Shown: positions 1 to 7,901, numbered from the stretch's first letter. The stretch is 43,697 bases of DNA from Streptomyces flavofungini (GCF_014650815.1 NZ_BMVR01000026.1:1-43697), one strand, 5' to 3'. The notes: a model not told the origin generated them from the letters alone. Numbers and translations are program-made.

Positions 1-55
1 CCTGCCTGATCACCCACCGCCACGTCGAACGCCTTTGTTAGCACCTCTTAGAGCT
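1..55. repeat. Terminal inverted repeat of the window, left copy
   Basis: These 55 bases are the exact reverse complement of the last 55 bases (43643-43697); identity stops abruptly after AGCT. The right copy directly follows the stop codon of an IS5-type transposase fragment, so the repeat is probably part of an insertion sequence. A perfect match of exactly 55 bases at both ends also fits a de Bruijn assembly overlap of k = 55, which is an inference. Confidence 0.9.
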
Positions 56-163
56 GAGACCCCATGGAAGGTTGCTCCGGCAAGGCGCGCTGTTGAGCAT
101 CGGGGTCTGTCCGGCTAGCGTACGGGCTCTTTTTCGCTCAGCTAATGTGCCTGGTCAGTTCCT

Positions 164-372
164 GTGGTCCCCGCACCCGCGGGGGTGGCCCCAAGATGAC
201 TATCTTTGCCATCGACCCCAACGCGTGGTCCCTGCGCCTGCAGGGGGTCCCGAGGCCGCTCTCAACGGCGACCGAGCCGCGCCGTGGTCCCCGCGCACGG
301 GGGTGTCCCCCCGACTGAGGTCGGACTCGACGTCTGCCTATCGGTGGTCCCTGCACGCGCGGGGTGTTCTTA
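164..372 (+). CRISPR. Short degenerate type I-E-like CRISPR array, 4 repeats, no cas genes
   Basis: Four 29-base repeats start with GTGGTCC at 164, 225, 284 and 344, giving periods of 61, 59 and 60 bases, i.e. 29-base repeats with 30-32-base spacers as in type I-E. Spacers are about 193-224, 254-283 and 313-343. Each repeat keeps a central hairpin: CCCCGC/GCGGGG (169-184), CCCTGC/GCAGGG (230-245), CCCCG/CGGGG (289-302), CCCTGC/GCGGGG with a G-T wobble (349-364). Repeats 3 and 4 diverge most at the 3' end. No cas gene is in the window, so this is an orphan or a cut-off array. Stand direction is inferred from the repeat type. An unrelated hairpin cluster is the alternative. Confidence 0.65.
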
Positions 373-459
373 CGTCCGTCTGGTGCCAACTTCGCCCGCC
401 GGGCCTCGGAGGTAAGCACCGACGGGCAGGGGATGGGTGGGTGGTGGGATGGATACTGC

Positions 460-1614
460 TCAGGCGTATGGCGGCACGCGGTGTCGGGGGTGGTCGAGCC
501 ATAGGACTTGGTCCTCGGGAGTGACCGTGATGCCGAACCGGGTGCGTGCGGGTTGTCCCCAGGACACCCATTGCAGGTACGCGTCAGACACCTGCGCCCA
601 CAGGTTGTGGTCGCCCCACCAGGTGACTGTGTAGGCGTCGAGTCCGGCGGAGTAGTCGACTGCGGCCCATGCGCCTTCGGGGGTGTCGGCCTGGGACAGC
701 AGCAGTGACACGTCGCCGCCGGGTTCGGTGATCACTGTCTGTGTGACGCCGGGTGCGAGCGCGGCGATAGCGAGTGCCGCTCCTTCGGGGGCGTTGATGA
801 TGGTGCGCGGGTCGAGGGTTGTCAGCTCAGCGGTGGCGTCCTCTGCGTCGTGCGGTGTCCAGCCGATCGCCCGCTGTTGTGTGCGCAGCATCATGAACGA
901 TGCCGTGCGTTCGAAGCGGCCGATGGCCTGGCCGTTGTTGTTGACGACGAGGCGGGCGAGTAGTCCGTGGCCGTAGGTGGGGCGCCAGGGGAGGACGATG
1001 ACGCCGCCGGGGCGCGTGTCTCGTACCCATGCGTAGGGCACTCGTTCGACTGCGCAGGTGGCGTGCACACGGTCGTACGGGGCGTTCGGCGTGTAGCCGT
1101 CTGCTCCGTCGGCGGTGATCAGCTGGGGTGTGTATCCGGCTCGCGCCATGGCCTCGGCGGCGCGTGCGGCGACGTCTTCGTCGACCTCGATGGACGTCAC
1201 GCGGTGGGAGCCGAGGCGTGCGGACAGCAGGGCTGCTGTCCAGCCGCTGCCCGTACCGATCTCCAAGACCTTGTGGCCGTCGAGCAGGTCGAGTGCGCGG
1301 AGCATCGGGAAGACGATTCCGGGGGCCGAGCAGCTCGACGTCGGGGTGCCCTTGCCGGTGCGCAGGTCGCCGGTTCCGGCGTCGAGTTGGATGACGATCG
1401 ATGCGTCGGAGTAGACGGCCTGGAACCACCGGGGCGTGTCCTGGTTGCGGTCGATGGCGTACGGCTCGGCGCCGGTTTCGTCGGGGACCACCCATGCCAC
1501 GTCGGGGATGAAGTGGTGTCGGGGTACGACGGTGTAGTGCTCGTGCCAGGGGGCGGTGAGGTTGCCGGATGCGGCGAGGTGGGCGGCGAGTGCGGAGGCG
1601 AGGTGTTCGCTCAT
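460..1614 (-). CDS. tgmC: PIMT-like methyltransferase of a graspetide (ATP-grasp RiPP) system
   Basis: The 384-residue protein has a protein-L-isoaspartate methyltransferase core. The SAM-binding motif VLEIGTGSGW lies at residues 116-125, preceded by the PIMT-type segment PTSSCSAP at 91-98. A C-terminal domain of about 170 residues extends the fold, as in the methyltransferases of ATP-grasp peptide systems (tgmC). The ATG overlaps the tgmB stop as ATGA, so the two are probably translationally coupled. In known graspetide pathways such enzymes methylate an Asp of the cyclised peptide, which can then become an aspartimide; that step is inferred here. It is the last gene of the tgm operon, and the CRISPR-like repeats lie beyond it. 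Confidence 0.88.
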   Translation of the reverse strand: MSEHLASALAAHLAASGNLTAPWHEHYTVVPRHHFIPDVAWVVPDETGAEPYAIDRNQDTPRWFQAVYSDASIVIQLDAGTGDLRTGKGTPTSSCSAPGIVFPMLRALDLLDGHKVLEIGTGSGWTAALLSARLGSHRVTSIEVDEDVAARAAEAMARAGYTPQLITADGADGYTPNAPYDRVHATCAVERVPYAWVRDTRPGGVIVLPWRPTYGHGLLARLVVNNNGQAIGRFERTASFMMLRTQQRAIGWTPHDAEDATAELTTLDPRTIINAPEGAALAIAALAPGVTQTVITEPGGDVSLLLSQADTPEGAWAAVDYSAGLDAYTVTWWGDHNLWAQVSDAYLQWVSWGQPARTRFGITVTPEDQVLWLDHPRHRVPPYA

Positions 1615-2594
1615 GCGGGGGCCTTTGCGGTGAGCACGTCGGCGAGGGCTTCGGCCACGGGGATGCCCGTTTCGGAGATGAGCCAGTCCCATTCGCCGGA
1701 CTGGTTCGTCTCCAGGAACACCCATTGCCCGTCGGGTCGGCGGATGAGGTCGACGGCGCCGAAGACGAGGCCGAGGTCGCGGTGCAGTGCGACGAGCTTG
1801 TCCGCGACGTCTTCGGGGAGGGTGATGACGCGGTAGGACAGGTGGTCGTAGTCGGAGCGCCAGTCGCCTAGTCCGCGTGCGGTCGCGGCGTCGATGGCGA
1901 CGGCGAAGACCCGCTGCCCGACCACGATGGCCCGTGCCTCGTGGTCCTTGGGTACCTGTTGCTGGAACAGGTGGGCGGTGTAGCCGAGGGACGGGGCGAG
2001 CAGGGAGCCGAGGTCGTCGACTGCGTTGGTGTAGATGACGCGCACCTTGTCGTCGTCGGCGTGCCAGATACCCGAGAGCGGCTTGTAGATGATCGGGCCG
2101 TCTTGCTGCTTGGCCCACTGGTAGGCGCGATCGGGCTCGGACGTGATCAGAGTGTGGGGGATCGTGAGACCGAGGCGGGATGCGGTCGCGAGTTGCAGGG
2201 GCTTGTACTCGGCGCGGGCGGCGGCGACGCGGTCGTTGACCCACCGGGCTGAGTCGAGGGCGCCGAGGACTCCGCCGAAGCCGCGCCGGGCCTCGCCGTA
2301 GGCGAATGCCTGCTCGGCGCGGTTCATGCCGTCGGGTAACCGGAACTGTGTCGGACGCCGGTAGTAGACGGCGCCGACGGCGGCCAGGTCGATGGCCGTT
2401 CGGCCTTCGGCAAGGTCGGTGAGCGCGCCTGACCACGTCGCGCCGGTGGCGATCTGGGCGGACATGCTCAGGCGTGTGGGGAAGTCGGCCGGGTCCACTC
2501 TTACGAGCGGTACGCCACGGACGGCGAGTTCGGCGGCGACGCGACCGGCGGTGATGTCGGTTTCGTCGGTGAGGATGAGAACGCTGCTCGTCAT
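1611..2594 (-). CDS. tgmB: ATP-grasp ribosomal peptide maturase
   Basis: The 327-residue protein matches the ATP-grasp enzymes that install omega-ester or omega-amide crosslinks in graspetides. Features visible are an N-terminal Rossmann-like segment (SVLILTDETDITAG), a pre-grasp YYRRPTQFRLP segment near residue 97, a central lysine-bearing strand (GPIIYKPLSG), and the C-terminal metal/ATP-binding stretch FLETNQSGEWDWL. It lies 12 bases after the tgmA stop and overlaps tgmC by four bases, so precursor, maturase and methyltransferase form one transcription unit. The ATG at 2594 is preceded directly by the tgmA stop region. Length is normal for the family and no defect is seen. Confidence 0.9.
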   Translation of the reverse strand: MTSSVLILTDETDITAGRVAAELAVRGVPLVRVDPADFPTRLSMSAQIATGATWSGALTDLAEGRTAIDLAAVGAVYYRRPTQFRLPDGMNRAEQAFAYGEARRGFGGVLGALDSARWVNDRVAAARAEYKPLQLATASRLGLTIPHTLITSEPDRAYQWAKQQDGPIIYKPLSGIWHADDDKVRVIYTNAVDDLGSLLAPSLGYTAHLFQQQVPKDHEARAIVVGQRVFAVAIDAATARGLGDWRSDYDHLSYRVITLPEDVADKLVALHRDLGLVFGAVDLIRRPDGQWVFLETNQSGEWDWLISETGIPVAEALADVLTAKAPA

Positions 2595-2606
2595 CGTCGG
2601 CGGCCC

Positions 2607-2900
2607 CTAGTCGTCCTGCGTCTCTTCGCCGTGCGGCGCGTTGCCGTCGGGCGTGTCGCCGGTCGTGGTCTTGCTGCCGCCTTCGTGCTTGCCGCAGGAC
2701 GGGCGGGCGATCTCGGCGAAACGCAGCCCCCACGGGCGGACGGGGGATGGGGCATCGGTGATCGCGGTCAGGATGTGGCCCATGGGGTTGAGCGGGAACA
2801 GGCTGCCCGTGCGCTCGAACACGCCGCGGGACTCTCCGTCGGGGGAGTGCGTGACGAGGTCGAGTTCGGTTGCCGGGGTGTCGGTCGTCGGTATGGACAC
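2607..2900 (-). CDS. tgmA: Graspetide precursor peptide (ATP-grasp-modified RiPP)
   Basis: A 97-residue peptide starts with GTG at 2900, behind the ribosome site GAGGAG. It carries the family leader motif PWGLRF at residues 56-61, just after VR. The C-terminal core after about residue 70 is rich in Thr (78-80, 83, 94) and Asp/Glu (82, 85, 92, 93, 96, 97), the donor and acceptor side chains of graspetide crosslinks. Asp85-Gly86 is a candidate aspartimide site. The upstream region (2901-3115) has no other gene; it carries a small CCCC/GGGG hairpin at 2935-2945 that could lie in the mRNA leader. A longer upstream in-frame start exists but lacks coding character. Confidence 0.88.
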   Translation of the reverse strand: MSIPTTDTPATELDLVTHSPDGESRGVFERTGSLFPLNPMGHILTAITDAPSPVRPWGLRFAEIARPSCGKHEGGSKTTTGDTPDGNAPHGEETQDD

Positions 2901-3115
2901 TGCTGTCTCCTCGTTCCGTGTCGGTAGCCGGGCGCCCCTTCGGGGTCTGGGAAGGGACGTCCGGTGCTGAGGGTGCCGTGCGTTGCGGAACTGCGGCGGG
3001 GGGTGTGCCTCGTGCCCGATTGCTCCTTTCAACGAGAGCACAGGCGGCGTGCAGTTGGTGCTTGTCGTACGAGGTTGGCGGCCGTACGGCGCTGACCTGC
3101 GTCTGCCGGTGGTCG

Positions 3116-3898
3116 CTAGGCGGGGCGTCTGCGTGTGGCGAGGGTGGGGGAGCCGGAGGCGCGGTTCGCGCGCTGGTGTTCGGGGTGGTCTGCGGGCGCT
3201 CCGCGGGGCGGGTAAATGCCAGTGACCGCAGGTTTCGCGCTGTCCTCGCTGGATGCCGTGGTGATGCTCCAGATCAGGCCGGAACTGTCCTGCACGAAGT
3301 GGTGGCCGGGGGTGGTCTCCCAGCGTCCGTAGACGGTCAGGGCTTCGTCAGCCATGGCGTGGAAGGTGTGGGCGAAGGTCGCGGCGCCGACGTCCTGGTG
3401 TCCGAAGTGGTACCGGCCGTAGAAGGCGACTGCGGGAGGCAGGAAGGCGAGAGGGAGGGAGGCCGCCCGGCGGAGGATGCCGCGCCATCCGTGCGGCGTG
3501 CCGGACGGGGGGAGGGGCGGGCGGTTGTCGAAGTGCGGGAGCCACGCGCTGGTTTCACGCGGAGGATCAGTGAGCTTGGGGCACTGGTCGTCGGCGTGGC
3601 CTGCCTTGTAGTGCTCGACGATGGCGCCGGTGTTGTTCCATTCGAAGGTGTGGCACTGGCCGTCGGTGAGCCGGTAGTAGCCGTGCGTCGTGTGGCGCTC
3701 CCACAGGCCCGTGCTGGCGAGGTCGTAGAGCATGGGGCGTAAAAGGCGTGGAGCGACAGCGAGTTGTATGTCGTGGTGGTGGTTGAGTTCGTGGGTGACA
3801 CGGCCGCGGATGGGGCTGTTGAACGCCTGCTGCGGACTCATGGGCGCGCCGGTCAGTTCCCAGCGGGGGTACCAGGCGTTGCCCTTGGAGCGCTTCAA
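3116..3898 (-). CDS. Hypothetical protein, last gene of a three-gene overlapping block
   Basis: I do not recognise a family. I chose a TTG start at 3898 because it overlaps the stop of the upstream gene as TTGA and is preceded by GGAAGGGAA; this gives 260 residues. An ATG at 3841 (241 residues) is the alternative. The protein is rich in His and aromatic residues (for example NHHHD and WYPRWELTG). It contains a Pro-rich hydrophobic segment (LPLAFLPPAVAFYGRYHF) that may be membrane-associated but is not a clean transmembrane helix. The C-terminal 30 residues are basic and low complexity. Position between the regulator and tgmA suggests a role linked to the graspetide locus, but this rests only on context. 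Confidence 0.6.
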   Translation of the reverse strand: MKRSKGNAWYPRWELTGAPMSPQQAFNSPIRGRVTHELNHHHDIQLAVAPRLLRPMLYDLASTGLWERHTTHGYYRLTDGQCHTFEWNNTGAIVEHYKAGHADDQCPKLTDPPRETSAWLPHFDNRPPLPPSGTPHGWRGILRRAASLPLAFLPPAVAFYGRYHFGHQDVGAATFAHTFHAMADEALTVYGRWETTPGHHFVQDSSGLIWSITTASSEDSAKPAVTGIYPPRGAPADHPEHQRANRASGSPTLATRRRPA

Positions 3899-4104
3899 CG
3901 GAGAGTTCCCTTCCGGGGAGGTGTGGGCCTGTTGGGGCCCGTGCGACGGGGTGGGAGGTCTGCGGCCAGGGGACCCGAGGCGATGTGGGGTGCGCAGTCC
4001 GGGCACGCATAAAGGGTCAGGGCCTGGCCGCTGGGGCTGACGATGTCGCGCACGGGCACCGCGGCGGCAGTGATGCGTCCGCATCTGCAGCAGGTGGCGC
4101 TCAT
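3895..4104 (-). CDS. Small zinc-ribbon-like protein (69 aa)
   Basis: The 69-residue protein has two Cys pairs, CCRC near the N-terminus (residues 5-8) and CPDC near residue 34, the pattern of a small zinc ribbon. The remainder is Pro/Arg-rich. Its ATG overlaps the upstream stop as ATGA and its stop overlaps the downstream TTG as TTGA, so all three genes are probably co-translated. The function is unknown; a nucleic-acid or protein-binding accessory is possible. Confidence 0.7.
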   Translation of the reverse strand: MSATCCRCGRITAAAVPVRDIVSPSGQALTLYACPDCAPHIASGPLAADLPPRRTGPNRPTPPRKGTLR

Positions 4105-4409
4105 ATCGCGACGGCGGTGATGTCGTAGTCGATGCCCATGCTGGCCAGGGCCGCCGCCGTGCGGCGCTCCCGCTGGAGGTGTCGGTGCATGCAGTGTTCG
4201 TGAGCGAGCAGGTAGGGCCGGACGAGGACGACCTCCTCGCCGGTGAGGTGGCCGTGCCGCTCCTGCACATGCCGAGGCAGAGACAACTTGGCGGGGGCCG
4301 CTGTGGGCGGGAGGCGAGCTGCCGTATGCGCCGGGGCGCGGCGCCTGGGGGTACGGGGCCTGATCAGGGCTCTTAACGTACAGTAGAGCAGGGCGATAAG
4401 ATCGCGCAT
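4101..4409 (-). CDS. Small hypothetical protein (102 aa), first of a three-gene block
   Basis: I chose the ATG at 4409, which begins MRDLIALLYCTLRALI; upstream in-frame codons run into a hairpin region. The N-terminal 15 residues are hydrophobic and could be a membrane-anchoring or signal-like helix, followed by an Arg/Pro-rich linker. The C-terminal half (LPRHVQERHGHLTGEEVVLV onward) looks helical, with His pairs. The stop overlaps the next gene as ATGA. No family is recognised; it resembles small proteins that accompany Streptomyces XRE-type regulators. Confidence 0.65.
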   Translation of the reverse strand: MRDLIALLYCTLRALIRPRTPRRRAPAHTAARLPPTAAPAKLSLPRHVQERHGHLTGEEVVLVRPYLLAHEHCMHRHLQRERRTAAALASMGIDYDITAVAI

Positions 4410-4443
4410 TGTGTCGTCAGTTCCTGTGTAGCTGGTGGCCTTG

Positions 4444-4475
4444 CCTCGGCGGCCGGTCCTACGCGGTCGCCGAGG
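4444..4475. terminator. Intergenic hairpin between two small-gene blocks
   Basis: CCTCGGCGGCC (4444-4454) pairs with GGTCGCCGAGG (4465-4475) with one mismatch around a 10-base loop. It is followed on the plus strand by a pyrimidine-rich CTCTTTCT. It separates the gene ending at 4499 from the gene starting at 4409. As those genes are on the minus strand and there is no U tract on that side, it is either a weak terminator or a processing or regulatory hairpin. Confidence 0.45.
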
Positions 4476-4498
4476 CTCTTTCTGGTGGACCCGCACCC

Positions 4499-5014
4499 CT
4501 ACCGCGGGCTATCCGGCCGCGTGGGGAGAGCTGAGACAGGGCGTCCGCGGCAGGGGGCGGGGGCATAGCGCGCGCAGCCGTGGGCTTCGGCGCGAGTCAG
4601 GAGCGGGCGGGCCGAGAGGCTGTAGCAGCCATGCCGGTCCATGACCGTGAGGCGGAAGACAGCTCCCTCGCAGAGAGCAGCGAGGGCCTGGTCGTGCAAC
4701 TCAACGTCGGACGGCCACGCGCGCAGCGGAGTGGCAGGGTCGCACCGTTCGTGCTCGACCACACGTATGGCGCCGATCTTGTGGGGGCCTTCGAACCATG
4801 CGATGTCGAGGGGCGGGTCGATGTGGTTGGCCAGGCGCGGCGCCCACACGTCGAACCACCTCATCGCCAGGCGCGGGGAAGGAGCGGTGTAGCCGTCGAG
4901 AACCCATTCCCGAGCCGCGGTGTTGTCGCGTGCCGCGCCGATCGTGCACTCGCACCACACCGCTACGGGCCGCACCATGGGCGCGGGAGGCGGTAGCAGG
5001 CTGGCGCGGTTCAT
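4499..5014 (-). CDS. Hypothetical protein (171 aa)
   Basis: The ATG at 5014 overlaps the stop of the upstream gene as ATGA, which decides the start (a GTG two codons earlier is possible). The protein has a compact, non-repetitive middle region with many aromatic residues (WFDVWAPRLANHIDPPLDIA) and a hydrophilic C-terminus. There are no obvious membrane segments. It contains scattered Cys and His residues but no clear metal-binding pattern. No family is recognised. It is the third gene of the 5447-4499 block that is divergent from the XRE regulator. Confidence 0.65.
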   Translation of the reverse strand: MNRASLLPPPAPMVRPVAVWCECTIGAARDNTAAREWVLDGYTAPSPRLAMRWFDVWAPRLANHIDPPLDIAWFEGPHKIGAIRVVEHERCDPATPLRAWPSDVELHDQALAALCEGAVFRLTVMDRHGCYSLSARPLLTRAEAHGCARYAPAPCRGRPVSALPTRPDSPR

Positions 5015-5247
5015 AGCCACGGCCCGGGGAGGACGAGGTAAGGCAGCGTGACGTGCTCCCGGTAGTCGAGGTGCGCGGGAAACTCGCGGACGTGCCCCAA
5101 AGTCCAGTCCTGGGGTTCGACGTGGTCTTCGCTGACCGGGCTCGTCTCACCACACACCGTGCACTCCATGGACCGGGTAATCGGCTCGGCGTCCGGCTCC
5201 CGGTTCGGTGCGATGGTGTGCTCGCGCGGGCGGTAGACAGTGCCCAT
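5011..5247 (-). CDS. Small zinc-ribbon-like protein (78 aa), DUF7848-like
   Basis: The protein contains MECTVCGETSPVSED, a CxxC knuckle followed by acidic residues, then WTLGHVREFPAHLDYR. This arrangement recalls small Streptomyces proteins of the DUF7848 type, which often sit beside HTH regulators; that assignment is from memory of the pattern. Only one Cys pair is present, so zinc binding would need the His residues. The ATG at 5247 shares one base with the upstream stop (TGATG); a GTG at 5250 would overlap as GTGA. Confidence 0.68.
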   Translation of the reverse strand: MGTVYRPREHTIAPNREPDAEPITRSMECTVCGETSPVSEDHVEPQDWTLGHVREFPAHLDYREHVTLPYLVLPGPWL

Positions 5248-5447
5248 CACTTCCGCTCCTCGCCACGCAGAACCGCCTCGTGCTCAGCAAGCCGACGCTG
5301 CAACTCGGCTGAGCGGGATAAGAGTTCGTCGGTGGTGGCGGAAGTAGCCGCGGTGGGAGGGCTGGCCCTCGGGGTGTCATCGGGAGGCGTGGTCGTGGGA
5401 GCCTTGACGTGCGCCTGAGACACGCTTCTGTGGCGACTGTTGCTCAT
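5247..5447 (-). CDS. Small hydrophilic protein with C-terminal coiled coil (66 aa)
   Basis: The ATG at 5447 is preceded by GCGGAG at good spacing, so it is preferred over the ATG at 5468. The first 40 residues are Ser/Thr/Pro-rich and probably disordered. The last 25 (DELLSRSAELQRRLAEHEAV) form a likely amphipathic coiled coil. It is the promoter-proximal gene of the minus-strand block, divergent from the XRE regulator. The roughly 130-base gap before 5582 must hold both promoters. Confidence 0.6.
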   Translation of the reverse strand: MSNSRHRSVSQAHVKAPTTTPPDDTPRASPPTAATSATTDELLSRSAELQRRLAEHEAVLRGEERK

Positions 5448-5581
5448 GGTTCTAACTCCGCGACTCATACGGTTAGTTCGTCCATCAAGGCAACAGCGCT
5501 GGCAGACCTGGGGGTACCGTCGGTAGGGGTGTCGAAGGGTGTTACTTCCACTACCGTCCGTGGGCTAGAGGTAGGGCAGAC

Positions 5582-6931
5582 ATGAAACCAGCCAACACGC
5601 GACTCGCTCATTGGTTGATGCGGAGCGGACTCAGCAACAAGGAACTTGCACGCAGGGCGACACGCGCAGCTCAGACCTGGGGGCAGCCGCACATCACCCC
5701 GAACGCAAGCGCCGTACGACGCTGGCTGGCAGGCGACGAACCGCGCCAACCGACACCCGAAATCATCGCCGATGTGATCTCGGCAGAGGTTGGATATCGG
5801 GTGACAACCTACGATCTCGGCTTCGGTGAGAGCCGCACGGCCGAGCGCTCCCTCGTCTACAACCGCTCATTCACGGCTACCGTGGAAGCAGTTGCCGACC
5901 TGGGGAGAGCCGACGTGGAACGTCGTAAGTTCATGGCAGCAGCACCCTTCGCCGCAGTGGCGGCGGTAGGCCCTTCACGTGACTGGCTGCTCAGCACCCT
6001 GGATCAGGAGCCCAACACAGGGGGCCGCGTCCGGCTGGAAGACGTCACAGCCGTGCGGAACATGTTCGGCGAGTTCCAGAAAATGGATGTTCTACAGGGA
6101 GGCGGCTCCGGGCGCCTCATTCTCGCCGAGTACATGAACCAGCACGTGTTCCCGCTGCTCCGACGTGCGAACACCGAATCCGTTCGCCGAGCCCTGTGCG
6201 AGGCCGCCGCCGAGCAGACGTACTTGCTCGGGTGGATGGCGTACGACAGTGGTGAACACGGGACTGCGCAGCGCTACTTGATTCAGTCGTTGCGGCTGGC
6301 GGAGGAGTCGAAGAATTCCGCACTGGGCGCGCACGTGCTCGCTGGGATGGCAGATCAGTCAACCCTACTGGGCAACCCGGAGGAGGGGCGGCGCCTAGCT
6401 CAGGCTGGCCGCGCCGGTTTGGGCAAGAGGACGTCCCCGGCTTGCCTCGCTGATCTGTGGGCTTTGGAGGCGCGCGCCCTGAGCAAGTTGGGCGATAGGA
6501 CCGGTGCCGAGCGCGCAGTCGTTCAGTCCGAGACAGCAGCAGAGCGTGTTCGGCCGGAGGAAGAACAGGAGTGGGCGGCGTTCATCGATGTCGCCTACCT
6601 GCACGGCGAACATGCCAACACCTTCCGGGATATGGGTGAGGGCAAGGCGGCGGAGCAGCACGCCCGACGGTCGATCGACCATGCTCGTAGGCAGAAGAGG
6701 GCGCGACGTGGCGCCATGTCACAGGCCGCCCTCGCAGCGTCGTTCTTGCAGCGAAAGGACTTGGACGCCGCGTACTCGGCGGGTCTGCGCACCTTGACCC
6801 TGTCGAAGCAGGTGAAGAGCACGAGGTGTGTAGAGGCCGTACAGGACTTGCAGCGACGCATGGAGCCGTTCGGCAACAACCGACTTGTGGCCGACTTCAA
6901 CGAACGGGCGCGGGAACTCGTCGCTGCGTAG
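5582..6931 (+). CDS. XRE-family transcriptional regulator with C-terminal TPR-like region
   Basis: The 449-residue protein has an N-terminal helix-turn-helix region (about residues 5-75; LAHWLMRSGLSNKELARRAT is the first helix pair). It is followed by a linker containing ERRKFMAAAPFAAVAAVG and then an all-helical region (about 160-440) typical of the TPR-like sensor part of Streptomyces regulators of this class. Such proteins often control an adjacent cluster. Here it is divergent from the small-gene blocks leading to tgmABC, so control of that locus is likely but inferred. Translation starts at ATG 5582 behind GGGCAG. A strong hairpin follows the stop. Confidence 0.85.
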   Translation: MKPANTRLAHWLMRSGLSNKELARRATRAAQTWGQPHITPNASAVRRWLAGDEPRQPTPEIIADVISAEVGYRVTTYDLGFGESRTAERSLVYNRSFTATVEAVADLGRADVERRKFMAAAPFAAVAAVGPSRDWLLSTLDQEPNTGGRVRLEDVTAVRNMFGEFQKMDVLQGGGSGRLILAEYMNQHVFPLLRRANTESVRRALCEAAAEQTYLLGWMAYDSGEHGTAQRYLIQSLRLAEESKNSALGAHVLAGMADQSTLLGNPEEGRRLAQAGRAGLGKRTSPACLADLWALEARALSKLGDRTGAERAVVQSETAAERVRPEEEQEWAAFIDVAYLHGEHANTFRDMGEGKAAEQHARRSIDHARRQKRARRGAMSQAALAASFLQRKDLDAAYSAGLRTLTLSKQVKSTRCVEAVQDLQRRMEPFGNNRLVADFNERARELVAA

Positions 6932-6950
6932 CGGCGCAAGGAAACGCGTG

Positions 6951-6982
6951 CCCCTGTCCGGCCCGAATGGGCCGGACAGGGG
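6951..6982 (+). terminator. Strong hairpin after the XRE gene
   Basis: CCCCTGTCCGGCCC (6951-6964) and GGGCCGGACAGGGG (6969-6982) are perfectly complementary around a GAAT loop, 20 bases after the stop codon. There is no long T tract, as is common for actinomycete terminators. Confidence 0.85.
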
Positions 6983-6997
6983 CCACTATTCGACTAG

Positions 6998-7899
6998 AGC
7001 GTGTCTCTTTGATCGGTTGGTCACTTGATCGGATGTGTCCGTCCGGTTAGTGATCACTGATGCGATGTGGGGCCGGATCGAGCCGCTGATGCCGACTGAG
7101 CCGGTCCATGGTCGGCGGTGGGCAGATCACCGCCGGACTTTGGAGGCCATCGCATGGAAGTACCGAACCTGCTCGCCTTGGCGGGACCTGCCCGACGAGT
7201 TCGGCTCGTTCCAGACCGCCCGCAAACGGCTGATCAGGCGGGCCGTGGACGGCACCTGGGAACGCATCCTTGGCGCGGTCCTGGAAGCGGCCGAGGGTGC
7301 TGACGACATCAGCTGGACCGTGTCGGTGGACTCCACCCGTCTGCCGGGCTCACCAGCACGCCGCCGGAGCCAGGAAAAGGGGGCTCCAGGCCGGGCCGAA
7401 CCCGACAACCACGCGCTCGGACGCTCCCGCGGCGGCCTGAGCACGAAGGTCCACCTCTCCAGCGACGGCCCTGCACGACCCCCTAGCACTCCGCATCACC
7501 GCAGGCCAGGCGGGCGACGCCCCAGTCTTCGAGACGGTCATGGCCGGTGTCCGTGTTCCGCGAAGCGGCCCCGGAAGACCGAGGACCCGACCGGATGCCG
7601 TGCTGGCGGACCGTGCGTACTCATCCCGCGCGATCCGAAACCACCTCCGCCGACGCGGAATCCGCGCTGTCATCCCCAGCCGTCCGACCAGATCGGCCAC
7701 CGTCTGCGGCGAGGCCGCGCCGGCGGTCGCCCACCGGCTTTCGGCACCGAGGCGTACAAAGCAGTGCAACGCGGGCGAGCGATGCATCAACCGGCTCATA
7801 CAGTGGCGCGGCCTGGCCATGCGAACGGACAAGCTCGCCATCGCCTACCAGGCCGCACTCCACCTCGCCGCCATCCTTATCTGGGCACGGCGATAGCCC
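6998..7899 (+). mobile_element. Decayed IS5-family element, right end missing
   Basis: The left end begins after CTAG (6994-6997) with AGCGTGTCTCTTTGATCGG and contains a frameshifted transposase gene ending at 7896. No matching right terminal repeat lies just after the stop; an orphan immunity gene starts there instead. An imperfect reverse match (13 of 17) is found at 8301-8318, also next to CTAG. It could be a displaced right end or belong to another element. Confidence 0.7.
7035..7896 (+). pseudogene. IS5-family transposase, multiple frameshifts
   Basis: The N-terminal part (VSVRLVITDAMWGRIEPLMP) and the C-terminal part (LAIAYQAALHLAAILIWARR) are typical of a DDE transposase common in Streptomyces, but they lie in different frames. 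Compensating indels disrupt the region after VDST around 7333-7370. A shift occurs near 7480-7490, and another pair of shifts scrambles 7670-7790. Parts of the DDE domain remain legible in the second frame (DAVLADRAYSSRAIRN). The gene cannot make an active enzyme, so this copy is dead unless complemented in trans. Confidence 0.88.
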
Positions 7900-7901
7900 G
7901 C

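Noticed and set aside
967..1836. 289-codon plus-strand frame opposite tgmC and tgmB
   Set aside because: Low-complexity antisense; both minus-strand proteins are well supported and overlap normally.
460..2733. One 757-residue minus-strand protein covering the tgm genes
   Set aside because: The N-terminal 370 residues are out-of-frame Arg-rich translation of tgmB; the methyltransferase part has its own start at 1614.
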